DNA of 32,164 bases from Gammaproteobacteria bacterium (lineage in GTDB: Bacteria; Pseudomonadota; Gammaproteobacteria; Enterobacterales; Kangiellaceae). The DNA is taken from NCBI GenBank assembly GCA_013372875.1, contig JABXIW010000454.1, positions 1-32,164 on the forward strand, read 5' to 3'. The translations under genes and the position numbers were made by a program. This document shows, piece after piece, positions 16,712-25,699 of the stretch. Position 1 is the first letter of the stretch. The number at the start of each line of letters is the position of its first letter. The notes under the pieces were generated by a model. The model saw only the letters and a program-made list of their open reading frames with translations. It was not told the origin of the DNA and searched no databases.

Positions 16712-17613
16712 TGCGCTATCAAACAATGTTTACTGAAAAGAAACGCATTAAACAACTTGCGTATATACCATTCGTATTGCTTGGTGATCCCACGCGAGAG
16801 CATTCGCTTGCCATTATTGACTGTTTGATCCAGTGCGGAGCCGATGCATTGGAGTTAGGATTTGCTTTTTCCGATCCTGTCGCTGATGGTCCCGTGATCC
16901 AAGAAGCTAGTTTACGACCATTAGCAAATGATTTTTCGGTTCAAAATGGCTTTGAATTGATAAAGCAGATCAGAGCTCGATACCCTGAGATCCCGATTGG
17001 GATATTAACTTATGCCAACTTAGTCTTCGCTCAAGGAATAGAGCAATACTACAAAAAAGCTTCAGAGGCTGGAGTGGACTCAGTATTGATTGCCGATTGT
17101 CCAGTTCAAGAATCTTCATTATTTACAGAACAAGCCAAACAGTATGCAGTTGATACGGTCTTTATTGCGCCGCCAGATGCAAATGATAACACTTTATCTT
17201 TTGTAGCCAATCACTCCCAAGGTTATACCTATGTCTTGAGTCGTAAAGGTATAACAGGAACGGAAGTTAGTGCTAATCAAGCTAATAGTGAATTTCTCAG
17301 CAAGCTCAAGGAATATGGCAGTGCGCCATTAGTTCAAGGTTTTGGTATTTCAACGCCAGATCATGTTTATCAAGCCGCACAAGTAGGAGTGGATGGCGTT
17401 ATTACTGGATCAGCTATAGTTAAGCTGATCAATCAGTATTATAATGAGCCACAAATCATGCTTGATGAAATTACTCGTTATGCCAGAACTATGGCGAATG
17501 CTGCTCATCAAGCTCACACTATTAATCAGCGGCACAAGAGCCGCAAAGGTTTAATAAATGTCGATAGCAGAGACGATCAAAGAACAACTGCTTGCCATGG
17601 AGCAGCAGGTTGA
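16711..17613 (+). CDS. trpA: Tryptophan synthase alpha subunit, C-terminally extended
   Basis: 300 residues. It cleaves indole-3-glycerol phosphate and channels indole to TrpB. AAGGAG (16698-16703) precedes the ATG. The catalytic pair is Glu48 (ALELG) and Asp59 (SDPVADG). LSRKGITGTE and VQGFGIS form the substrate phosphate site. E. coli TrpA has 268 residues; here about 32 basic and polar residues follow the expected end (near YARTMANAAHQ). That tail overlaps the next gene by 56 bases in another frame, so it is probably the result of a lost stop and not a domain. Confidence 0.94.
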   Translation: MRYQTMFTEKKRIKQLAYIPFVLLGDPTREHSLAIIDCLIQCGADALELGFAFSDPVADGPVIQEASLRPLANDFSVQNGFELIKQIRARYPEIPIGILTYANLVFAQGIEQYYKKASEAGVDSVLIADCPVQESSLFTEQAKQYAVDTVFIAPPDANDNTLSFVANHSQGYTYVLSRKGITGTEVSANQANSEFLSKLKEYGSAPLVQGFGISTPDHVYQAAQVGVDGVITGSAIVKLINQYYNEPQIMLDEITRYARTMANAAHQAHTINQRHKSRKGLINVDSRDDQRTTACHGAAG

Positions 17614-17809
17614 AGAAGAAAAACTATTTTTAGTGGGTTACTTAATACCAATGGTAGATTTGATCCCGCAGGGTGACTTGAATGATCTTGAGTGGTTTGC
17701 TGAGTTTGCATTGTTTGTAGAAGATGCTGTTGAATCCGACGGCTTGAATGATCGTGATGTTGATATCCTAAGCGAAATTTTTGACGAGTTACAGCCTCAA
17801 GAGGCTTGA
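17558..17809 (+). CDS. yfcL: YfcL-like small protein
   Basis: 83 residues, very acidic (many Glu/Asp, few Lys), with no signal or membrane segment. AAAGG (17545-17549) is 8 bases before the ATG, inside trpA. The spacing of EEKLFLVGYL and of the C-terminal SDGLNDRDVDILSEIFDEL resembles my recollection of E. coli YfcL (DELFASGYL, and AGELSPRD near the end), and yfcL lies near aroC in enterobacteria. That comparison is from memory and not a search. The function of YfcL is unknown. Its place between trpA and aroA in a chorismate operon is conserved context, not proof of an aromatic role. Confidence 0.6.
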   Translation: MSIAETIKEQLLAMEQQVEEEKLFLVGYLIPMVDLIPQGDLNDLEWFAEFALFVEDAVESDGLNDRDVDILSEIFDELQPQEA

Positions 17810-17822
17810 GCAAGGTGTTTAT

Positions 17823-19103
17823 TTGTCTGCAAGACGCATAATTAATAGTCAGTTTAAGAGTACCGAAATAACGGTTCCTGGAAGCAAATATCTCGCCAAT
17901 CGATATATTGCTTTGGCGGCGATCAGCCCAGGAAAAACAGTGCTGACTAATGTTCCACAAAATGATGACATCGCCGCTGCTTTGGAAGCGGTCAAAGCGC
18001 TTGGTGCGAAACTAGACGTCACAGACAGCACCGTTGAAATAGAAGGTATTAGAGATTATAAATCTGAGCAATTAATCAATATTAATTGTCGTGATAGTGG
18101 CACCCTTAGCCGCTTTATCACTGCGGTGGCGGCTGCTTTAGAGTCATCAGTTACGGTTGATGCTAGTGAGCAAATGCGAAATCGACCGATGCAAGAAATT
18201 ATAGCTTCGCTGCAACAGCTTGGCGTAAAAGTTAGTTCTAAAAACGGTCATTTGCCGATTCAATTACAAGGCCCCATTATTGGTGGTCAATGTGATTTAA
18301 ATGCTTCCCGTTCTAGTCAGTTTTTAAGTGGCTTGTTAATTGCAGCCTTAAAAGCGAAATCAGACACGCTAATTCAATTGGAAAATGATCCCGTTTCTGA
18401 AAGTTATATTAATTTGACTATTAGGGCGATTGAAAAATTTTCAGGCGAAGTAAAGCGGATCAATAATCGCGATTTTTTAGTCACTGCTAATCAAAAATTA
18501 AAATCACCAACCATAGAGGTGGCAAGCGACGCAGTATCCTATAGTTATTTTATGGCGGCAGCCTTAATTGCTGAGTCTAATATTAAAATCAAGCACTATG
18601 ACTTTGACTCAGTGCAAGGTGAGTCACGCTTTCCAGAGCTTTTAGAATTGATGGGCGCAAAAGTTTCACGGGAAGCTAATGACTTATTAATTGCTTATGC
18701 TAAACCGCTACAGGCGATAACAGTTGATATGGGCAATATGCCCGATGTGGTACCAACTATGGCAGTTTTGGCTGCATTTGCACAAGGTACGACTCACATT
18801 ACCAATATAGCTCATTTGGCTTATAAAGAGTCCAATCGGATCGTTGATTTGTGTCAGCAGCTCATAAAAATAGGCGTGCCTTGCGAGTACGGTGGCGATT
18901 ACATCAAAATTACTGGTGGTGCGGCTTTAATGACTGCTGAAGTCTCGAGCTGTCATGATCATCGTTTGGCAATGTCTTTAGCGTTGCTTGGAATTCAATT
19001 GCCTGGCTTGGTGGTTAAAGATGCGCAAGCGGTTGAGAAATCATTCCCAGATTATTGGCAATACCTTGAGCAGATTGGTATTGTTTCAGAAGAATTAGAA
19101 TAG
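17823..19103 (+). CDS. aroA: 3-phosphoshikimate 1-carboxyvinyltransferase (EPSP synthase), divergent
   Basis: 426 residues from a TTG at 17823, preceded by AAGGTG (17812-17817); this start gives E. coli numbering at the first motif. It makes EPSP from shikimate 3-phosphate and PEP. Conserved residues include Lys22 and Arg27 (PGSKYLANR), RNRPM, SSQFLSG, the catalytic Asp in NMPDVVP, KESNR, HDHRLAM and VEKSFPD. Unusual ones: Tyr23 where E. coli has Ser23 contacting S3P, and DSGTLSRF where E. coli has NAGTAMRP, so the residue equivalent to Pro101 is Phe. Gly96 itself is kept. yfcL ends 13 bases upstream and aroC starts 9 bases downstream. Confidence 0.92.
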   Translation: MSARRIINSQFKSTEITVPGSKYLANRYIALAAISPGKTVLTNVPQNDDIAAALEAVKALGAKLDVTDSTVEIEGIRDYKSEQLININCRDSGTLSRFITAVAAALESSVTVDASEQMRNRPMQEIIASLQQLGVKVSSKNGHLPIQLQGPIIGGQCDLNASRSSQFLSGLLIAALKAKSDTLIQLENDPVSESYINLTIRAIEKFSGEVKRINNRDFLVTANQKLKSPTIEVASDAVSYSYFMAAALIAESNIKIKHYDFDSVQGESRFPELLELMGAKVSREANDLLIAYAKPLQAITVDMGNMPDVVPTMAVLAAFAQGTTHITNIAHLAYKESNRIVDLCQQLIKIGVPCEYGGDYIKITGGAALMTAEVSSCHDHRLAMSLALLGIQLPGLVVKDAQAVEKSFPDYWQYLEQIGIVSEELE

Positions 19104-19112
19104 GAATCAAAA

Positions 19113-20210
19113 ATGGCAGGCGATAGTTTCGGCAAATTATTCAAAGTCACCAATTGGGGTGAGTCCCACGGCAAAGCCATTGGCGTTATCGTCGAAGGAT
19201 GCCCTGCAGGATTAGAATTATCAGAAGCAGATATTCAACCGTTTTTGGATCGACGTCGCCCAGGTCAAAGCAAAATCACCACACGCCGTGATGAAAAGGA
19301 CCAAGTTAAAATCCTGTCAGGCACGGTTAATGGCATTACCACGGGCACGCCAATTAGTCTGATGATCGAGAACCAAGATCAAAAATCCAAAGACTATTCT
19401 GAAATGGCGAAAATATTTCGTCCGAGTCATGCAGATTACACTTATCAAAAAAAATACGGTATCCGCGATGTAGCAGGTGGCGGTAGAAGCTCGGCAAGAA
19501 TTACTGCGGGTCATGTCGCAGCAGGTGCCATTGCACAAAAGATTTTAACTAAAGCGCTTGGAACAGAAATTGTAGGCTATGTTAAAAGCGTTAATGATTT
19601 AGTGTTAGAGATAGATTCTTCACAAGTAGATGCTAATAATATTGAGCAAACAGCAGTGCGTTGTCCAGACTTAGGATTGGCAGAAAAAATGATTGCGCGT
19701 ATTGAACAAGCGCGCAAATCAGGAGATTCTTTAGGCGGGATAGTCGAATGCAGAATTAACAATGTGCCCGTTGGTTTAGGTGAGCCGGTATTCGATAAAT
19801 TAGAAGCTGATTTAGCCAAAGCGATGATGGCAATTAACGCCAGTAAAGGCTTTGAAATTGGTTCAGGCTTTGCAGGAACGCTTGAAACTGGCACTAGTCA
19901 TAATGATGTTTTCATCAGTAATAATGGTAAAGTCGAAACTCAAACTAATAACTCTGGCGGCGTTTTAGGTGGTATTTCTAATGGTATGCCAATCGTATTC
20001 CGTGTTGCTTTTAAGCCAACTCCAACCATTATCAAACAACAAAATACAGTTAATTTAGAAGGTGAAGAAACGGTATTTCATGGCAGAGGACGGCATGATC
20101 CTTGTGTTTTACCAAGAGCGGTTCCCATTGTAGAAGCTATGTCAGCATTGGTTTTATGTGATCACTTTTTAAGATTTAGAGCTTATAAGGGATTGTTTGA
20201 TGTCAATTGA
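19113..20210 (+). CDS. aroC: Chorismate synthase
   Basis: 365 residues. It converts EPSP to chorismate with reduced FMN. The three family signatures are present: [18 protein letters not shown] near the N-terminus, the [16 protein letters not shown] segment in the middle, and [21 protein letters not shown] near the end. Also seen are [10 protein letters not shown] and RPSHADYTY. Length and ends are normal. It directly follows aroA, so the last two steps to chorismate are encoded together, downstream of the chorismate-consuming trp genes. Confidence 0.96.
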   Translation: MAGDSFGKLFKVTNWGESHGKAIGVIVEGCPAGLELSEADIQPFLDRRRPGQSKITTRRDEKDQVKILSGTVNGITTGTPISLMIENQDQKSKDYSEMAKIFRPSHADYTYQKKYGIRDVAGGGRSSARITAGHVAAGAIAQKILTKALGTEIVGYVKSVNDLVLEIDSSQVDANNIEQTAVRCPDLGLAEKMIARIEQARKSGDSLGGIVECRINNVPVGLGEPVFDKLEADLAKAMMAINASKGFEIGSGFAGTLETGTSHNDVFISNNGKVETQTNNSGGVLGGISNGMPIVFRVAFKPTPTIIKQQNTVNLEGEETVFHGRGRHDPCVLPRAVPIVEAMSALVLCDHFLRFRAYKGLFDVN

Positions 20211-20601
20211 TGAGATGTTATTAAATGTCTTGAATGGAGATGACCATAGGCTTTTCACACTTAAACAGCAATTAGATACACCTCATTCTTTTAAGAAAAC
20301 ATATTTTTCCACTGATACTTTGCAAGTATTTGATATTATTTTTGGAAATTTAGAGTTTAAAACTGTCTCGGAAACGATTAAATCTATACAAGATGTTGTA
20401 GGCCTAACATCTACTGGTCAAGAAGTAGCTATTACATTTTCAATTTTGAACGGTATTCTTAGTCAAATAATTTTAGAGTCTGAGAGCAGCTTTGAACCAG
20501 ATGAAATCAAAACCTATCATTATATTGAGTTAAATGAGAATAGGAATTGGATCAAGACTGAAAGCCGAAGATTGAACAATACTTTTTTGGAACTACCATA
20601 A
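20200..20601 (+). CDS. Hypothetical protein at the end of the aromatic supraoperon
   Basis: 133 residues, not recognised. AAGGGA (20187-20192) is 7 bases before the ATG at 20200, inside aroC, and the genes overlap by 11 bases, so it is likely translated with aroC. There is no signal peptide, membrane helix, Cys or metal motif. Predicted soluble and mildly acidic, with alternating helix and strand ([12 protein letters not shown], then [20 protein letters not shown]). It ends in LELP. Nothing visible links it to aromatic synthesis except position. Confidence 0.65.
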   Translation: MSIDEMLLNVLNGDDHRLFTLKQQLDTPHSFKKTYFSTDTLQVFDIIFGNLEFKTVSETIKSIQDVVGLTSTGQEVAITFSILNGILSQIILESESSFEPDEIKTYHYIELNENRNWIKTESRRLNNTFLELP

Positions 20602-20640
20602 TCCCCTTATATTTAGCTGAATAAAAGAAAAGTATTAGCA

Positions 20641-20855
20641 ATTGCCATCTTGGATGATGGCAATAGTGAAATCCAGCACAGGGAAGTGCTGTATTTCATG
20701 GTGCGTTAAGAGACTTTACTTTTATGAAGGAAGTTTTCGTAGAAAACCTAAATATTTGGGAAAACTTCTTTTGGTTACTTTTCCAAGTTTGGAAAAGTAA
20801 CTCGCTGAGAAGCGAAAAGCAATTTTTAGAAGATTCCTGTTTCCGCAGAAATGAC
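20641..20855. repeat. Multi-hairpin intergenic element, probably a degenerate dispersed repeat
   Basis: Four strong inverted repeats lie in series: ATTGCCATC/GATGGCAAT (20641-20664); a 12-base arm pair with one mismatch (20668-20697); GAAGTTTTC/GAAAACTTC (20730-20768), overlapping an alternative GTTTTC-GTA-GAAAAC hairpin; and GTTACTTTTCC/GGAAAAGTAAC (20774-20801). At 20830-20855 the complement reads like a decayed form of the widespread GTCATTCCCGCG...GGGAATC dispersed repeat. None has a clear T tract. The stretch separates the operon end from the convergent DUF2069 gene and holds no gene. Confidence 0.6.
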
Positions 20856-20858
20856 TAA

Positions 20859-21260
20859 TTATTCTATCCCCTTAGCCTTCTTCGCTTCAGCATTAGTCCT
20901 AATGCCTTGTGATAAAGCATATTGCTTGATATAGCTCATAGAAGTTAAGAAGTAGATAATCGACAAAGCCACAATGCTTACTGACCAGAAAAGTTTGTCG
21001 GGTTCGATAATGTAGTAAAAGGCGTAGAAGAAGGGCAGTAGGATAATAAAGCCTGTCCAGCCATAGGTGTAGGTTTTGCCTTTAAACATTCCTGGTAGGG
21101 CTATGGTTAATGGTAGCCACCAGATGACTAATGAAACGCCTTTCCAGGTCATTGTTTCGTGATTTAGCCAGATAAAAACAGGTAAGGCTATCACTATGGC
21201 AACATAGCAGGTAACGGCTATTAAACGCGCTCTGAGCGCTTTTTTCAGGTGTATGTTCAT
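20859..21260 (-). CDS. DUF2069 family inner-membrane protein
   Basis: 133 residues with about four hydrophobic segments (near residues 13-32, 40-58, 67-84 and 92-108) and a basic, cytosol-type N-terminus (MNIHLKKALRAR). GMFKGKTYTYGWTGFI between the second and third helices and the conserved LPLTIALPG are typical of DUF2069. Function is unknown. It is the last gene of an arsC-wrbA-DUF2069 operon; the same trio stands next to a yihY-type gene in Pseudomonas, which supports the assignment. Confidence 0.85.
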   Translation of the reverse strand: MNIHLKKALRARLIAVTCYVAIVIALPVFIWLNHETMTWKGVSLVIWWLPLTIALPGMFKGKTYTYGWTGFIILLPFFYAFYYIIEPDKLFWSVSIVALSIIYFLTSMSYIKQYALSQGIRTNAEAKKAKGIE

Positions 21261-21267
21261 AGTTGTA

Positions 21268-21882
<615 letters not shown>

Positions 21883-22236
21883 TTATTTGATCAAAGCTAA
21901 AACATTTTCTGGCGGACGACCAACAGTGGCTTTATCCTTCGTGAAAACGATAGGGCGCTCGATAACTTTTGGATATTCCACCATCAAGGCAATTTGCTGT
22001 TCTTTGGTTAAAGATTCATCGTCTAGGCCAGCTTCTTTATACTCAGCTTCTTTTTTGCGCATAATGTCGCGCGGTTCAACGCCAAGTAATTTGATGATGG
22101 TTTTGATTTTGTTTTTGCTCGGCGTATCTTTTAAGTATTCGATAACAGTCGGCTCGATTCCGTTTTCTTGTAGTAAGGCTAATGTTTGACGCGATTTTGA
22201 GCAGCGAGGGTTATGTAAGATATTGAAATCACTCAT
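21883..22236 (-). CDS. arsC: ArsC/Spx/YffB-family thiol reductase (annotated arsenate reductase)
   Basis: 117 residues. A thioredoxin-fold glutaredoxin-dependent arsenate reductase type, with catalytic Cys12 in HNPRCSKSR, then EYLKDTPSK, RPIVF and VGRPPENVLALI. The absence of ars transport or regulator genes means arsenate reduction is not certain; the same family includes YffB-like proteins of unknown substrate. It is first in the arsC-wrbA-DUF2069 operon and is divergent from yihY across 63 bases. Confidence 0.9.
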   Translation of the reverse strand: MSDFNILHNPRCSKSRQTLALLQENGIEPTVIEYLKDTPSKNKIKTIIKLLGVEPRDIMRKKEAEYKEAGLDDESLTKEQQIALMVEYPKVIERPIVFTKDKATVGRPPENVLALIK

Positions 22237-22299
22237 GACTTTCAGTTATGACCTGTGTTTTAATAGTTAAAAATAAAGTTACGGCTATTTTAGGCGCAA

Positions 22300-23517
22300 A
22301 TGAGCATGGAAAAAAGGTGGCAATGGTTAAAAGCCTTCACAAAATTCGTTTTTAGCCAGTTTAGTAAGAAAAAATGCAGTGCAATGGCATCAGAATTGAC
22401 GTTGAACAATATGTTAGCGTTGGTTCCATTGATGACGGTTGCTGTGAGCCTGATGGCGGTTTTTCCCGCTTTTGAAGCCGTAAACAATCAAGTCCAAGAA
22501 TTAATCTTCAAAAATCTTTTACCCGAAAAAGGTTTGGCCGTTAAACAATATTTGGATGAATACGTTTCTAAGTCGAAAAATCTTTCGGCAATTGGCTTTA
22601 TTTTCTTATTCATAACCGCACTTCTATTGATGCGCTCAATAGATAAATCCATAAACACTATTTGGGAAGCCAGTCATAGTCGCCAAGGCATTCACAAGTG
22701 GCTAGCCTATTGGGCAATGTTAACTATGGCGCCGATTTTGATTGCCGCAAGTTTAGTAGCTTCGTCATCATTTGCTGCCTTGCCAGTGTTTGACAAAATT
22801 AGTGGTGTTTTAAGCATCGGCTTGCCTTTTGTGCTGATTATTTTTGCTTTTACCGCGCTTTATATGATCACGCCATATGCCAAGGTGAGTTTTATTAAAG
22901 CAATTATTGCCTCAGTAATTACCGCTATTTTGTTTGAAATCGCCAAATATGGCTTTGCTATCTTTGTGACTAAATTCTCTACCTATGAAGTGATTTACGG
23001 GGCTATTACGGCTATACCGTTGTTTTTCTTATGGGTATTTTTATCTTGGGTGATTTTGTTATTTGGTGCTGTTATTTGTTATGCGCTGCACCGTTTTGAT
23101 GTTAGCTATAAGAAATCGCAAGATCCTTTTGTTTCTACTTTGCAAATTGCCCAGTTTTTTGCTCAAGCACAGCAAGCAGAATTTAAAGTGACTCTAGATC
23201 TATTGAAAAAACAATTCCCGCTGATGCATGAGCAAACCATTATCAATTTAGTGGATAAGTTAATTGAATTGAATTTCGTCGCAAAGCTGGAAGGCGAGGA
23301 CTATTGCTTAACGGTTAATGGCAAAGAATTAACCATTGCCGATATTTATCGACGCGGCAATTGGCGTTTACCCAATAGCCAGGAAACCGTTAATAATCAG
23401 GACTTTTTAATTCAAAAAGTTGAAGCTGCTAACTTACATCTCGATAAAGAATTAAGCATACCGCTGTTGCAACCCAAGGAAGAAAAAGAGCTTAAAAACG
23501 AGCCCCAAAAACACTAA
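22300..23517 (+). CDS. yihY: YihY/UPF0761 family inner-membrane protein
   Basis: 405 residues. About six hydrophobic segments span residues 30-260, with the family motifs ALVPLMTVAVSLM near the start and TFSTYEV-like FSTYEVIYGAITAIPLFFLWVFLSW near the sixth. The family was once called RNase BN; that activity belongs to another gene, and YihY has no assured function. The C-terminal 145 residues are cytosolic, with a winged-helix-like stretch (LLKKQFPLMHEQTI to LTVNGKEL). A second ATG six bases on could be the true start. Its 3' end overlaps the convergent neighbour by 26 bases. Confidence 0.88.
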   Translation: MSMEKRWQWLKAFTKFVFSQFSKKKCSAMASELTLNNMLALVPLMTVAVSLMAVFPAFEAVNNQVQELIFKNLLPEKGLAVKQYLDEYVSKSKNLSAIGFIFLFITALLLMRSIDKSINTIWEASHSRQGIHKWLAYWAMLTMAPILIAASLVASSSFAALPVFDKISGVLSIGLPFVLIIFAFTALYMITPYAKVSFIKAIIASVITAILFEIAKYGFAIFVTKFSTYEVIYGAITAIPLFFLWVFLSWVILLFGAVICYALHRFDVSYKKSQDPFVSTLQIAQFFAQAQQAEFKVTLDLLKKQFPLMHEQTIINLVDKLIELNFVAKLEGEDYCLTVNGKELTIADIYRRGNWRLPNSQETVNNQDFLIQKVEAANLHLDKELSIPLLQPKEEKELKNEPQKH

Positions 23518-25066
23518 CTTTTGAGTTGGTTTCAATTAGGTGGGTTAAAGTTAACTGGCGTAACTGTTCCTGCATCTTAATTTGGATCACTTTATTGCCC
23601 CCAATAAGGTTCTTCGCAGTTAGCAGGATAGGGCTGGACTGATCAAAAGGTCGCACCAGCAACACTTCATGGGAAATGGTTCGGCCTTGTCTATTGGTAG
23701 TCAGATACTCGACAAACTCCATGCTGCCGTGAATATACTCCAAACCAATGCTGGTACCGTTTCTAGCGCCTGTTTGTAGCCAGCGTGCGATTGCCAGTTG
23801 CCACTGTTTTTGACGTTTCTTGTTGATATGGCGTTTTAAAATCACCAGGTTGCCGATCCGTAAATCGTCAGCTTGCTTGTGGTGATTGCGTAAACAAATA
23901 CCACCTTCACTGTGATTGACTGCTAGCCAATTAAACGGTGTTTTATATTTTTCACCAACCAAGGAGTTTAACTTATCACTAGAATCAATAATGTTTTCGC
24001 CATCAGCTTCATAACCCAAGGCTTTTTTAATGGCGCCTAAGCCCCAAACCGTATCCACTTGAGTCATCAATGGGTAGCGGCTGTGTTCACGATCTTTGTA
24101 AGTATCGCAATATTCATAGATCCGATTGAGCAGCTTTATCGCATTGGATGCTTCAATCCCGTCATAGAAACCAGGCGAGGGCAGTTGATGCTTGCTTTCG
24201 TATTCTTGAACTTGCGACTCGATATTTTTCAACAGTGCATTAGTCAGTAATAGACGAATTTGATCTTCATCATCATATTCGCTGTCATCTTGCGCAATAT
24301 GAGGTTTATTACTGTCTGATAAATCAATCACAAAGCAACGAGTGCTGCTAAACAAGCTGAGATTTTTGGTAACCTCGGCCAACTTTGACCAGTGAGCTAA
24401 ATATTTAAATAGGTGCCAATGATGGTTATCCTCAATATGATAAGGATCAACTACCGACATCAAACAATTGCGCACATAACTTTGACGAATCGTTTGGCAA
24501 GGTTGCAGTGGGTTTGGCTCTTCCTTGCTTAAATTTTTATCTTGTAAGCCAGATTTTTCTGCGTATTGATACAAGGAATGTAGCTCTCGCCAAATATAGC
24601 TCGGGATCGGTTCATACAGTTGATATTGCTCAATTAGCATTAAGCCCAAATAGTGCTGCGCTGAATTGATTGCTTCTGCCAAGCGCGATTTGCGCATGAG
24701 AAATTTTTGCTGAGTTAATTCATCTATTAAGCGCTTATAACCAAAGGCCATTTCGGTGGATAATTTATGCAGCGCCTTATATTGCTGTTTGTTCACGAAA
24801 GCCTTATGACGATCGTGTTGTTCACGCATATGACGACTTAAAGTTAAATAGCCTTCATTGAGTAAAGCGAGGTTTTTTTCGCGGTGTGCCAGTTTTTGCG
24901 GGCAGCGGTTTAAAGTGGAAATAACACGGGTTAATTCGTTTAGAGTTTTATCAGTTTCGACATAAGCCAACTGATTTAGCCAGTCTTCGATTTCTTTTGG
25001 CTCAGTTTCCGTAATAAACTCTTGTCCACTCTGAAAAGAGGGGAAAGTTAACTTCAAAGAATCCAT
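23492..25066 (-). CDS. Large cytoplasmic protein with C-terminal PilZ-like domain
   Basis: 524 residues, no signal peptide or membrane helix. Residues 1-370 are mostly helical and not assigned to a family. Residues about 370-450 look like a PilZ domain: NHSEGG (384-389) fits the [D/N]xSxxG c-di-GMP motif, followed by LRIGNLVILK and WQLAIARWLQTGARNGTSIGLEYI, the usual strands and ending. The upstream RxxxR half of the binding site is not visible, so c-di-GMP binding is uncertain. A similar gene stands between yihY and a thioredoxin gene in Pseudomonas (from memory). It may report to a surface or motility process, but no partner is visible. Confidence 0.65.
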   Translation of the reverse strand: MDSLKLTFPSFQSGQEFITETEPKEIEDWLNQLAYVETDKTLNELTRVISTLNRCPQKLAHREKNLALLNEGYLTLSRHMREQHDRHKAFVNKQQYKALHKLSTEMAFGYKRLIDELTQQKFLMRKSRLAEAINSAQHYLGLMLIEQYQLYEPIPSYIWRELHSLYQYAEKSGLQDKNLSKEEPNPLQPCQTIRQSYVRNCLMSVVDPYHIEDNHHWHLFKYLAHWSKLAEVTKNLSLFSSTRCFVIDLSDSNKPHIAQDDSEYDDEDQIRLLLTNALLKNIESQVQEYESKHQLPSPGFYDGIEASNAIKLLNRIYEYCDTYKDREHSRYPLMTQVDTVWGLGAIKKALGYEADGENIIDSSDKLNSLVGEKYKTPFNWLAVNHSEGGICLRNHHKQADDLRIGNLVILKRHINKKRQKQWQLAIARWLQTGARNGTSIGLEYIHGSMEFVEYLTTNRQGRTISHEVLLVRPFDQSSPILLTAKNLIGGNKVIQIKMQEQLRQLTLTHLIETNSKVSVFGARF

Positions 25067-25212
25067 TTATTGTCCCACTATGAAACCATTATCAAGATTA
25101 AGGTTTTATTTTTCTTTCTTAGATGAAAGCTCAATGGTTATAATAATGCCCTATAAATTTTGACATTTCCACTATTTGGCTGAGCTTTTAGCCATAAACT
25201 CATGATTTTTCT

Positions 25213-25686
25213 ATGTTTATTAACAAAATGTTTAAACGTCTTGCATTTATTTCTTGCTTATCTTTAGGTCTGGTTGCTTGTCAGCAGAGCAATCAATTTA
25301 CCTTATTAAATGGCGAACAGAAAAAGCTCGAAGATTATCAAGGTCAATGGCTATTGATAAACTTTTGGGCGGAGTGGTGCCCACCATGTTTAAAAGAAAT
25401 TCCTGAGTTGAATGCTTTGGCCGCTGATGGGGTGCAGGTTTTGGCGGTAAGCTATGACAAATTGTCCAATCATGAGCTTGAGCAGTTAAAGCAAAAATAT
25501 CAAATTGATTATCCAATCATTGCTACTAGCCCAATGCCATATTTACCCATGGAGCGGCCAACGGGTTTGCCAGCCAATTACTTGTTTACGCCATCAGGTC
25601 AAATGATCGGCCCCTTGTTGGGCACACAGACTCGTGAATCATTTTTGGAAATTATCGAAAAAGTAGAAAGCTCCAAAGCCGAGTAA
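25213..25686 (+). CDS. TlpA-like thioredoxin-fold lipoprotein
   Basis: 157 residues. The signal peptide ends in a lipobox, LVAC, with lipidated Cys23, so it is anchored to a membrane facing the periplasm. The thioredoxin domain has WAEWCPPC (Cys56 and Cys59) and a cis-Pro loop GLPANYLF. TlpA/ResA-type proteins reduce periplasmic disulphides, for example in cytochrome c or other exported proteins; the substrate here is unknown. It is transcribed away from the PilZ-like gene across 146 bases and converges with bepA 13 bases after its stop. Confidence 0.9.
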   Translation: MFINKMFKRLAFISCLSLGLVACQQSNQFTLLNGEQKKLEDYQGQWLLINFWAEWCPPCLKEIPELNALAADGVQVLAVSYDKLSNHELEQLKQKYQIDYPIIATSPMPYLPMERPTGLPANYLFTPSGQMIGPLLGTQTRESFLEIIEKVESSKAE

Positions 25687-25699
25687 ATAGCAGAGCGAT

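Noticed and set aside
17781..17822. TTG at 17781 as aroA start
   Set aside because: It would overlap the upstream gene and has no ribosome site. The TTG at 17823 has AAGGTG and gives E. coli residue numbering.
20602..20858. Possible coding frames in the hairpin region, ending in an SCFRRND-like string
   Set aside because: That string is a known by-product of dispersed inverted repeats read as protein; no start or ribosome site is present.
25067..25212. TTGACA and several TATAAT-like strings between the PilZ-like gene and the TlpA-like gene
   Set aside because: No correctly spaced -35/-10 pair on either strand. The region is AT-rich, so such strings are expected.
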